6,738 bases of DNA. Origin: CAZOEL01 sp964578835 (GTDB taxonomy: Bacteria; Desulfobacterota; Syntrophobacteria; Syntrophobacterales; Syntrophobacteraceae). The DNA is taken from NCBI GenBank assembly GCA_964578835.1, contig CAZOEL010000157.1:1-6738 (forward strand). The letters are read 5' to 3'. The position numbers and the translations under genes are program-made. Under the pieces are notes generated by a model. The model made no database searches. It saw only the letters and a program-made list of their open reading frames with translations, and was not told where the DNA came from. Shown here in pieces: positions 1 to 5,243 of the stretch. Numbering within the stretch: position 1 is the stretch's first letter; each line of letters opens with the position of its first letter.

Positions 1-1
1 T

Positions 2-526
2 TCAGAAACACCCACCGTCATTCCGGCAGTCTTCAAGCCGGAATCCCGTTTTTTCACGGGGCTGGATTCCGGCCAAAACCATGCCGGAATGACAGAACCC
101 CTCTCCCTGGTAGGTTATTTGTTGTGAGTTGCCTAAGTAGTCGAAAGGAATTCCTTTAAGCTTAGGAACTTTCTCAATCCTCTCGAACCCCTCGCAGACG
201 GTGAGAATATGAATAGCCAAACGCTCATAGAGCTCCTCTGGAGCTTCATCCCAACTGGCTCCTCCACGCTTGGGGCGAATATAGCCTTCGAATAAGCGCC
301 CAAAGGGTGAGACGTCAAAGGGTTTGTTCTCCCATAATAGCACTGGCATAAGGATTTTGTCCGCATCCAAAGCGGAGCTCCTTTGTGGCTCCTGGCGAAA
401 AGAAGAACAGCAAAGGAGACAGCGCTCGTGATTCTTATCTATTAGGTGAAGAGGCTTCCCCCCTGTGTCAGAATAGTTGTCGTGTTGGAGGAGATTGTTG
501 CTCCGCGCCAAGGCTTTTAAACCCAT
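2..526 (-). CDS. Doubtful hypothetical ORF, 3' end formed by a dispersed repeat
   Basis: An open frame of 174 codons starting at ATG 526 and ending in TGA at 4-2. I do not recognise the product. The middle (about residues 58-133, including MPVLLWENKPFDVSPFGRLF and an acidic-amphipathic stretch around residues 93-120) looks protein-like. The N-terminal 55 residues are Cys/Ser/Gln-rich and look less so. From about residue 145 on, the frame runs through the palindromic repeat at 17-93, so the C-terminus (GFRLEDCRND and neighbours) is translated repeat rather than conserved protein. No convincing Shine-Dalgarno precedes ATG 526, and none precedes the internal Met60. It lies about 60 bp downstream of the lipoprotein operon, on the same strand, beyond a hairpin. 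It may be a decayed gene overwritten at its 3' end by repeat insertion, or a chance frame. Confidence 0.25.
   Translation of the reverse strand: MGLKALARSNNLLQHDNYSDTGGKPLHLIDKNHERCLLCCSSFRQEPQRSSALDADKILMPVLLWENKPFDVSPFGRLFEGYIRPKRGGASWDEAPEELYERLAIHILTVCEGFERIEKVPKLKGIPFDYLGNSQQITYQGEGFCHSGMVLAGIQPREKTGFRLEDCRNDGGCF
17..93. repeat. Palindromic repeat, copy A of the gtcattccggca family
   Basis: A 77-bp nested palindrome. The outer arms gtcattccggca (17-28) and tgccggaatgac (82-93) are perfect complements. Inside lie the arms gccggaatcc (37-46) and ggattccggc (64-73), also perfect, and between them cccgt (45-49) with acggg (56-60). The same outer and inner arms occur at 2893-2979, so this is a dispersed family rather than a local hairpin. 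I recall similar gtcattcc-type repeats scattered through environmental proteobacterial genomes. No coding capacity of its own, but the doubtful frame at 2-526 reads through it. Confidence 0.8.
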
Positions 527-552
527 GTCAGCGCAGAAGAGAGCATTCGCGA

Positions 553-589
553 AAGATCAGAATGTTGATACATCGACATGTCTGATCTT
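553..589 (-). terminator. Hairpin directly behind the lipoprotein operon; possible terminator
   Basis: Perfect 9-bp arms aagatcaga (553-561) and tctgatctt (581-589). The stem continues through atgttga (562-568) and tcgacat (573-579) with one mismatch and one bulged base, closing on a 4-nt loop. It begins one base after the TAG stop (592-590) of the last lipoprotein gene in the direction of transcription. The stem is AT-rich and only a short cttt follows on the minus strand, so a classical U-tract is missing. It may work as a weak or bidirectional terminator or as an mRNA 3'-end stabiliser. Confidence 0.4.
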
Positions 590-1246
590 CTACGGCGCAT
601 ATCGGCTTTTATCCTTTTGGAATTCAGGATGATAGGGACCGGCCGGGAGTCCAGCGCCAGCTATCGAGAACGCCTGCGTATTGGCCTGTAACGCAAGTGG
701 GCGATAGTCGACATTTGCCATCTGGTTGACCGCATAGGTTACCGCCGCAGAGATCAACATCCCGATCAAGCCGCCTCCTGCATCGCCGGAATTGTGTGCC
801 GCCGACATCGTCGTCTCCCACAGAACTGTCCCGGTCCGCGTATCTTTCAACACGAAAGACGCCGTGACGACGGTAGAGCACTGCACCACGACGTACTTAT
901 TGCTCCAGTCGTTGATGGTTACGAAAAGCACGGCATCGGCTCCGAAATGTTCATAAAACTTTTCTGGGGGCAATTGATGCACCAAGCCTGCCTCAGGAAG
1001 TCCCAGGTCGCGCAAGAGCATCTCCGTCAAATAGACGGGAAACACATAAAATCCACGCTCGGCCAGTGGCTGAGTAACTGTCGTCATATACACAGCCCCT
1101 GCGTCGACAGTCGTGGTTTCATTTAAGGGGGGCACAACGAGGATCGATCGCGGCTCGTGGGCAAAGTAGGCGGTATAGCTCTTCTTGGCGGCACAGCCAG
1201 CGAAAGCAAACATAGCGAGAATAACGATCAAGCATCTGAGCTTCAT
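590..1246 (-). CDS. DUF799/GNA1162-family outer-membrane lipoprotein
   Basis: A 218-residue lipoprotein, third gene of the operon. The N-terminus MKLRCLIVILAMFAFAGC is a typical type II signal peptide with lipobox F-A-G-C, the acylated Cys being residue 18. The next residues (AAKK) carry no Asp at +2, so the outer membrane is the likely destination. Recognisable family segments are ILVVPPLNET (35-44), LPPEKFYEHFGADAVLFV (92-109) followed by INDW, and the C-terminal GPYHPEF (203-209). A glycine-rich, weakly hydrophobic segment lies near 155-175. The family includes Neisseria GNA1162, whose gene neighbours a CsgG-like gene, as here. The start ATG overlaps the previous stop as ATGA (1246-1243), and a gggggagg Shine-Dalgarno lies 9 nt upstream inside the preceding gene. 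Its role is inferred as an accessory or periplasm-facing partner of the CsgG-like protein; no enzymatic motif is visible. Confidence 0.88.
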   Translation of the reverse strand: MKLRCLIVILAMFAFAGCAAKKSYTAYFAHEPRSILVVPPLNETTTVDAGAVYMTTVTQPLAERGFYVFPVYLTEMLLRDLGLPEAGLVHQLPPEKFYEHFGADAVLFVTINDWSNKYVVVQCSTVVTASFVLKDTRTGTVLWETTMSAAHNSGDAGGGLIGMLISAAVTYAVNQMANVDYRPLALQANTQAFSIAGAGLPAGPYHPEFQKDKSRYAP

Positions 1247-1674
1247 TGTGCGGCGCCTCCCCCAGCCGGAGGCTGCGCTTCGGCGGGAGCCTGTTCGCGA
1301 ACCTTGGCGGTCAGCTTGTCCATTAACGGCTTAGATTCCGGATACAACTGGGCCTCTTTCTGGAAATACTCGATGGCTTGTTCACCCTGCCCGCCTTTGT
1401 AGATCAAAAAACCGAGCTCGGCGCAAACACCGGGAGGAACTCGGCGCCCCTCCTTCTGCGCGGAAGTGATAGCCGCCTCAAGGGCGGTTCTCGACTCTGT
1501 CTGATCATGAGTGATATAGCTGGCGTTCAGGCTTTGGTTGTAATGATCCCAGTGGTAGAGGCCTGTTGGCGCACAAGCTGATGCCAAAGCAGCAAATGAG
1601 AGGACCATTGCCAGCCGGAACGAATCCTTGATGGAACGTCTCGCCTGGCAGATATTCTTTTCTATGAGACTCAT
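1243..1674 (-). CDS. DUF4810-family lipoprotein
   Basis: A 143-residue lipoprotein, second gene of the operon. A longer than usual basic n-region (residues 1-20) precedes the hydrophobic segment AMVLSFAALASAC; Cys34 is the predicted lipidated residue and A-P follows it. The mature part begins with the family-typical GLYHWDHYNQSL (38-49) and contains VPPGVCAELGFLIYKGGQ (79-96) and EYFQKEAQLYPESKPLMDKL, a TPR-like helical region as in other DUF4810 proteins. The tail is Ala/Pro/Gly-rich, and its codons also carry the Shine-Dalgarno of the next gene. ATG 1674 overlaps the CsgG-like stop as ATGA, with a modest aaaggg 8 nt upstream, which supports this start over the internal Met23. It is expected to sit in the outer membrane with the other two lipoproteins. 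The function of the family is not established as far as I know. Confidence 0.88.
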   Translation of the reverse strand: MSLIEKNICQARRSIKDSFRLAMVLSFAALASACAPTGLYHWDHYNQSLNASYITHDQTESRTALEAAITSAQKEGRRVPPGVCAELGFLIYKGGQGEQAIEYFQKEAQLYPESKPLMDKLTAKVREQAPAEAQPPAGGGAAQ

Positions 1675-2366
1675 TGGGCTGTCCCTTTCACCGAACGCCG
1701 TGCATCGAGAGTCCGCACGATATTGTTCATCATGTTGACTATCGCGGCATCGATTGCCTTGCCGTCAAGTGTTGAGTCCCATCCTGCCGCGCCTCCAAAG
1801 CCAAGGGTGCTCGTTGCCTCAATGGTCGCTTCGCCGCTTCCCTCTTGCGTATAAAAAATCTCTCCGGTGCGAGGATCGACCATGCGCAACACTACGCGAG
1901 CGCGTGCTCGCTGCTGCTTCGACTGGCCAACAAACCACGACTTCCCTGTGGTCTCCCGTCCCAGTTCGGCAATTGAGCCTATGATAAGCGCATCGACACC
2001 CTTTAAACCTTTCTTGAATTCTTGATCGGAAAGACCCATTAGATTTGCTTCGGCAGCCAGCCGACCCAAATCCGGCCTTTCGAAAACGACGTACCGCTGG
2101 GTTTCCGCCAGATGATTGGTCAGCAAGTCGCTAGCCTGCTTGCCGAGCCGATCGCCTGATTGGTCGGTGAAAAGACCGGCTCCATAGGTCGACTCGTTGG
2201 TAAACCGTCCGATGGCGACCTTCATGCGATCCTCTTCGGGTATAGGTGCGGCTATGACGGCAGGACCGCGATCGACGACTCCTTCATTGACAGCCCGGAC
2301 AGGGGTGCAAGCTGTGGAAAGGGCTGTCAGCCAGAGAGCTAAGTAGAGATACAGTGATGTTTTTAT
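1671..2366 (-). CDS. CsgG/HfaB-family lipoprotein with apparent ATA start
   Basis: First gene of the lipoprotein operon, about 231 residues. The core from residue 48 (MKVAIGRFTNESTYGAG) through DALIIGSIAELGRET to RARARVVLRMVDPRTGEI and a C-terminal helix matches the CsgG/HfaB family, whose founding member forms the outer-membrane curli secretion pore. The only ATG near the start (2225) would remove the signal peptide. Upstream, the frame stays open for 47 more codons and reads (I)KTSLYLYLALWLTALSTAC, a lysine followed by a hydrophobic stretch and a lipobox with Cys20. The first codon is ATA at 2366-2364, placed 5 nt after ggaaggag. An in-frame TAA lies further upstream with no ATG, GTG or TTG in between. 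I therefore annotate from ATA. An internal start at ATG 2225 has its own agagg 6 nt upstream and could give an unexported form. Compared with E. coli CsgG (277 residues) the protein is short, so pore formation is not assured. Confidence 0.82.
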   Translation of the reverse strand: MKTSLYLYLALWLTALSTACTPVRAVNEGVVDRGPAVIAAPIPEEDRMKVAIGRFTNESTYGAGLFTDQSGDRLGKQASDLLTNHLAETQRYVVFERPDLGRLAAEANLMGLSDQEFKKGLKGVDALIIGSIAELGRETTGKSWFVGQSKQQRARARVVLRMVDPRTGEIFYTQEGSGEATIEATSTLGFGGAAGWDSTLDGKAIDAAIVNMMNNIVRTLDARRSVKGTAQ

Positions 2367-2371
2367 GGTGT

Positions 2372-2379
2372 CTCCTTCC
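2372..2379 (-). promoter_or_regulatory. Strong Shine-Dalgarno that decides the ATA start
   Basis: On the minus strand the bases ggaaggag lie 5 nt before the ATA codon at 2366-2364. This is the spacing expected for an initiation codon, and the reading frame that follows encodes a lipoprotein signal peptide. No ATG, GTG or TTG in that frame lies within useful distance, so the site argues for ATA initiation or for a former ATG at the same place. Confidence 0.7.
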
Positions 2380-2419
2380 TTTGTGAGTGTGGATCGATAA
2401 ATTGATTTGTCCCATTATT

Positions 2420-2449
2420 TAGCTATTTTGCAACCACAACCTTTATCAA
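2420..2449 (-). promoter_or_regulatory. Candidate sigma-70 promoter of the lipoprotein operon
   Basis: On the minus strand a -35-like TTGATA (2449-2444) and a -10-like TAGCTA (2425-2420) are separated by 18 bp in an AT-rich stretch about 55 bp before the ATA start. The -10 match is partial, and overlapping alternatives such as taaata exist. The position is right for an operon promoter, but the call rests on hexamer similarity only. Confidence 0.3.
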
Positions 2450-2548
2450 GGATTATCTACGGTTGTCATTATTTTCCGTTGCGTTAGCCTTTTCGTTCTT
2501 GCAACGGGCTAATGGACCGTCAACTTTGAATTTTCCGGCTGCGTTTTT

Positions 2549-2797
2549 CCCTCTCCCTCAGGGAGAGGGCCAATGCTGTTGCATTAAGAAATCGGAAGGA
2601 ACTGTAGGTTGGGTTGAGCGATGAGCGAAACCCAACATCGATCGGCAGAACCGTTGGGTTTCGCTCATCGCTCAACCCAACCTACGCCTGCATCGGTTCC
2701 TTAATTCAACAGCATTGAAGGAAAGGGAAGGGCGAGGGGAAATCCTCTCTTTAAGAGAATACTTCCCTCACCCCGGCCCTCTCCCTGAGGGAGAGGG
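2549..2797. repeat. Nested palindrome bounded by inverted ggccctctccct repeats
   Basis: Two 21-bp perfect palindromes with arms ccctctccct and agggagaggg lie at 2549-2569 and 2777-2797. Their central base differs (C versus G), and the extra gg/cc lies on the inner side of the first and the outer side of the second in mirror fashion, so they are inverted copies bounding a 249-bp block. Inside are a second pair of arms, aatgctgttg (2572-2581) and caacagcatt (2707-2716), then the 33-bp stem at 2604-2685. On the right side there is also a small hairpin tctct/agaga (2746-2758) between imperfect GA-rich arms (2724-2741 and 2763-2780). No open frame of note. It looks like successive insertion of short palindromic elements. 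Confidence 0.75.
2604..2685. repeat. 33-bp perfect stem-loop, gtaggttgggttgagcg family
   Basis: Bases 2604-2636 and 2653-2685 are perfect reverse complements over 33 bp (the arm starts gtaggttgggttgagcg and ends gaaacccaac), separated by a 16-nt loop. It has the size of a cruciform-forming or very stable RNA hairpin. From memory, arms of this sequence are a widespread dispersed repeat in unrelated environmental bacteria. It sits at the centre of the nested block 2549-2797 and lies about 240 bp upstream of the lipoprotein operon start. It is symmetric, so no transcriptional direction can be assigned, and no U-tract follows on either side. Confidence 0.85.
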
Positions 2798-2835
2798 GGC
2801 CCGCCCCCACCGGAAGAGACGGTGTTGACGGCCCA

Positions 2836-3049
2836 CTAGTGCTACTGTGTCACAAAAGCGGCGCGACTCGTCATTCCGGCATGACGCTTCTTCGTCATTC
2901 CGGCAGGTTTTAAGCCGGAATCCAGCCACATGGGAGAGCGCCGGGCTGGATTCCGGCTCAAAAGATTGCCGGAATGACGAGATGAGCTGTGCTCTCAATA
3001 GAATCGCATTCCAACAGCATCATGCTGATTTGTGACACAGTAGCACTAG
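2836..3049. mobile_element. 214-bp MITE-like element with perfect 21-bp terminal inverted repeats
   Basis: The ends 2836-2856 (ctag, then tgctactgtgtcacaaa) and 3029-3049 are perfect reverse complements over 21 bp, and pairing stops at both sides exactly there. The outermost four bases are CTAG at both ends. Because CTAG is its own complement, it could be part of the inverted repeat or a 4-bp target duplication, leaving 17-bp termini. There is no transposase frame inside, so the element would be non-autonomous. The interior holds a copy of the gtcattccggca repeat (2869-2979) and a small hairpin cagcat/atgctg (3015-3027). The family of the helper transposase cannot be named from the ends alone. 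Confidence 0.75.
2869..2979. repeat. Palindromic repeat, copy B of the gtcattccggca family, with a duplicated left end
   Basis: The arms cgtcattccggca (2893-2905) and tgccggaatgacg (2967-2979) pair perfectly. Nested inside are the 15-bp perfect arms agccggaatccagcc (2913-2927) and ggctggattccggct (2944-2958). The same plan occurs at 17-93. The left arm is present twice as a direct repeat with a 24-bp period (2869-2881 and 2893-2905). The extra copy, cgtcattccggcatgacg, is itself a short palindrome. The whole repeat sits within the MITE-like element 2836-3049, so it inserted into that element or was captured by it. Confidence 0.8.
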
Positions 3050-3212
3050 GAGCTTGTCCGAGAACTCAGCTCCGTTTCTGAAATTCCCACTTGAAGGCTG
3101 AAAATAGATCGTTTTGTGCATTTGGATCGCGATGATTAACCAAAGTCAGTATCTAAATATCCACTTTTGGCCTAATTTTTTGTGCCAATTTCTCTTCTCG
3201 GACAGCCTCCTA
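3047..3212. mobile_element. 166-bp MITE-like element abutting the previous one
   Basis: The left end taggagcttgtccgagaa (3047-3064) and the right end ttctcggacagcctccta (3195-3212) are reverse complements at 16 of 18 positions, the two mismatches being adjacent. Each end terminates in TA, which could be a TA target duplication. The left end shares the CTAG (3046-3049) that closes the element 2836-3049, so the two elements are directly joined. The interior is AT-rich (including a run around 3170-3182) and contains no convincing frame. No transposase remnant was recognised. Confidence 0.6.
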
Positions 3213-3325
3213 AGCAAACTCAATAAGGTTCCTGATAACCCGGATCGGCTCCAGCAAATGTCTCAACGTTCTGCTTTTAATCGTCCCCCATCTCCCTCCG
3301 AAGCGTTCTTGAAATTGCAAGGCAT

Positions 3326-3592
3326 TTACTTCAGCTGACTATCCTTGCTTCCTTTTCGATTGTAGAATTCAACTGCTTTAAGCCTCTTTTCGCGCTCTGA
3401 CTGACACCTGACACAATAGTGAACCCCGGGCATTGCTCTTCGACGGGCTTCAGGAATCTCGGCTTCGCATTCCTCACAATGCGTTAAGCTGTCACCCATC
3501 GGCAGTCTGCTCTTCGCCAGCTGTACAGCCGATTCCACCGTAGCGTCTATTTGCTCTTGCACCGCCTCATCGCGGGACCAGCCAACCGCCAT
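3326..3592 (-). CDS. ybiI: DksA/TraR-family C4 zinc-finger protein, YbiI-like
   Basis: An 88-residue protein closely resembling E. coli YbiI along its whole length. It starts MAVGWSRDEAVQEQIDATVE, carries the C4 zinc finger CEECEAEIPEARR with a second Cys pair in YCVRCQ, and ends in the family-typical YNRKGSKDSQLK. The four cysteines would bind one Zn. The long N-terminal coiled coil of DksA proper is absent, as in other short TraR/YbiI members. DksA and TraR act through the RNA polymerase secondary channel; whether YbiI-type proteins do so is not settled as far as I know. The start at ATG 3592 is supported by aaggag 7 nt upstream (plus-strand 3600-3605) and by the match to YbiI at residue 1. 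It appears monocistronic, flanked by non-coding DNA on both sides. Confidence 0.93.
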   Translation of the reverse strand: MAVGWSRDEAVQEQIDATVESAVQLAKSRLPMGDSLTHCEECEAEIPEARRRAMPGVHYCVRCQSEREKRLKAVEFYNRKGSKDSQLK

Positions 3593-4134
3593 AACTTGGC
3601 TCCTTCTATTTCAAAGCCTATCAGCTGAATACACAGAGCTGCGCGGCTTCTTTGCGTAGCTCCGATGGAAAATGCCAGTTTTAACCGGCAAGCGCTACAG
3701 CCGTTTGTCTTCCGTAGCACCATGTGTGGCGCTTGTCCGAAAGATATTGTTCGGCGCCCGCGTTCCGACTCAGTTATGGAAATGCCCCTCAAAGCTCTCT
3801 ATGAAGAGAGCCCCGCGTTCAGGGCGCTTCGAGATCCCCGCCAGGTGAGCCATGGCTGTGGCGCTGCCGCTTTGCGCCTCAGTGTCGGAGTGGACTGCGA
3901 TGCCTCGCATAAGCGCTGACCGGCGATGCTTTTTCAAGTGATCCCGGCTGCTGGCTGGCCGTAGAGCTCCAAAACTCGTCAACGAATCATCTCATCCCCG
4001 AGCAGAAAGTGGTCCGGGTACTCTGGATAACCTCAAACGCTTACATTCCTTTAGGCTCATTGACTCACTTTTTTGCATGCTCTTGTACAAAGGATTGACG
4101 CGATGATTTGAGCCGCCGCAAGGGACAGCCGTAC
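3593..4134. other. 542-bp stretch without a supported gene
   Basis: Several short frames overlap here on both strands (for example 3665-3919 plus, 3770-3982 minus), but none has a convincing Shine-Dalgarno or recognisable protein sequence, and they contradict each other. Visible structures are small: a hairpin gctctct/agagagc at 3794-3811 and an imperfect one gagctgcgc/gcgtagctc at 3636-3662. The latter lies in the probable leader of the ybiI-like gene, whose promoter must be in this stretch. I could not pick a promoter with confidence. Confidence 0.5.
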
Positions 4135-4686
4135 TTACACAGGCAGGAACTTGAGCAGAGCGCCGATCCCAGCGGCCTCCTCTTTGCTCAGCTCTCCAAT
4201 GTGTCCTCTTCGTTCCGCCATTCTTCTAAACCGCGTGAAGTCAGTCGGAAGGGTCTCGTTTTCCACCAGGTATGCAATCTTCTGGACGATCGAGCCAATT
4301 TCTTCGGGGCTCCTTATCCTTCCCGACGTTCTGACGAAATACTCAATTTTGATTCGCCCTCTGCCAGAATCGAATTCCAGATCTTTCACGCGATGGAGTG
4401 CGAGGATGATGTAATCGCCGAGCGCCTGCCAGAAAACCTCGTCGTAGCCGCGCCACGTTGGCAAATGGAAGCGAAAAAGAGCCGGCCGTTTCAGGCCGTC
4501 GGCGAGAATAGCCTTGTAGAGCTTTATGGGTAAATCATCGACATCCTCGGAGCTTATTCGCCCGAGCAGCTCGAACATCACTCTTCTCTGTATTTTGCGA
4601 AGGCGCTTATCGAACTGCTCCAGCAGTCCGCCTTGACCTGGGATAGTGCCAACGGCTCCCAGGATGTTCTGCATGACCGTTTCCAT
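4135..4686 (-). CDS. Unrecognised 183-residue protein
   Basis: A well-formed gene: ATG 4686 is preceded by gagg with 9-nt spacing, an in-frame TAG lies shortly upstream with no alternative start between, and it ends in TAA. I do not recognise the family. Visible features are a glycine-rich N-terminal segment (ILGAVGTIPGQGG, 8-20), a basic patch KRLRKIQRR (27-35), a probably helical region to about 65, an aromatic-rich segment HLPTWRGYDEVFWQALGDY (74-92), a basic/polar segment near 107-124, and a helical C-terminus after 127. There is no signal peptide, transmembrane segment, cysteine motif or Walker motif; it should be cytosolic. The nearest upstream gene on the same strand is the HMA2-like gene, 270 bp away, so a shared transcript is possible but not shown. 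The antisense frame at 4108-4533 is treated as a shadow. Confidence 0.75.
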   Translation of the reverse strand: METVMQNILGAVGTIPGQGGLLEQFDKRLRKIQRRVMFELLGRISSEDVDDLPIKLYKAILADGLKRPALFRFHLPTWRGYDEVFWQALGDYIILALHRVKDLEFDSGRGRIKIEYFVRTSGRIRSPEEIGSIVQKIAYLVENETLPTDFTRFRRMAERRGHIGELSKEEAAGIGALLKFLPV

Positions 4687-4956
4687 ATTCTTTTCCTCGT
4701 TTGTCCTAAGAGTCTATCCGAAGACCTGATTAAATCATTGATTTTCCACTGCCCGGCTGGGTTTTTCGAATAAGCTCTTAGCCCCTTAAGCCTTTCGGCG
4801 AGACTCAAAACCGCTACATCAATGCCGCACCTAACGAGCCCAAAAGAAAATAGTTGAACGATAACTCACAGAGCAAATCCTTCAGGATATATTATCGCTT
4901 GCCGAGCTTCCCCTGCTGCAGCTCTCCAAGCCCAGACGTCGCAGATGCTCTCTCAG

Positions 4957-5223
4957 TTATTGCGTATGCTGAGGCTTATTTCTCAACTGCTGCATTTTCT
5001 CCCAAAAGCTATACGACAATTTCCGTGCATCGAATTCGATGAACGCAAACCCGACGATAGCGTTGATTCGCACGCTCTTTATCCTCGCTAGCGTACCGAT
5101 GACACTATAAAAGTCCATTTCACGCCCCACCTTTAGTCCTGATGGCGTGATCCACAGTCTGATCCTTCCGGAAATATAATGAACGACTTCCGCATGAGGC
5201 GCAACAGCCAACAATCTTTCCAT
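4957..5223 (-). CDS. Small HMA2-like domain protein
   Basis: An 88-residue protein. Residues about 13-70 fit the HMA2 pattern (heavy-metal-associated-like fold without the metal-binding CxxC): VVHYISGRIRLWI as first strand with the typical S/PGRIRL motif, a helix around residues 40-47 (YSVIGTLARI), KSVRINAIVGFAFIEFD as the strand pair, then a C-terminal helix. It contains no cysteine, so it does not bind metal in the classical way. In other genomes such domains often accompany P-type ATPases or small membrane proteins; none is seen here. ATG 5223 is the only ATG in frame after the upstream TAG and has no Shine-Dalgarno of its own. It overlaps the stop of a 6-codon leader as TAATG, which suggests translation by re-initiation. 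Role unknown. Confidence 0.72.
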   Translation of the reverse strand: MERLLAVAPHAEVVHYISGRIRLWITPSGLKVGREMDFYSVIGTLARIKSVRINAIVGFAFIEFDARKLSYSFWEKMQQLRNKPQHTQ

Positions 5224-5243
5224 TAGACTAAATCTGGCCCCAT
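5223..5243 (-). CDS. Possible 6-codon leader peptide coupled to the HMA2-like gene
   Basis: ATG 5243 follows a purine-rich Shine-Dalgarno (gggggagg on the minus strand, near 5250-5257) by about 6 nt and reads MGPDLV then TAA. The stop shares its last base with the ATG of the HMA2-like gene (TAATG). That gene lacks a ribosome binding site at normal distance, so ribosomes could load at the leader and re-initiate. An equally simple view is that the leader is incidental and the same strong site serves the gene at unusual distance (about 26 nt). Confidence 0.35.
   Translation of the reverse strand: MGPDLV

Noticed and set aside
2476..2512. H-type pseudoknot
   Set aside because: The pairing order fits a pseudoknot, but no bases remain to cross the 7-bp first stem, so both stems cannot form together; at most they are alternatives.
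2768..3035. Short frames on both strands across the repeats (2768-2998 minus, 2847-3035 plus)
   Set aside because: Their translations are repeat-derived (for example SSFRQ and CRNDE strings) and mirror the palindromes.
2549..3212. CRISPR array
   Set aside because: The repeats are palindromic elements of different sequence with no regular repeat-spacer period; the only direct repeat is a single 24-bp duplication.
3547..3982. Overlapping small frames on both strands upstream of the ybiI-like gene
   Set aside because: They contradict each other, lack ribosome binding sites and show no conserved motif I recognise.
4578..4808. Minus-strand frame with TTG start beginning MSLAERLKGL
   Set aside because: It overlaps the first 109 bases of the better supported 183-codon gene in another frame, has a weak start, and its second half is Ser/Trp/Arg-rich without resemblance to a protein family.
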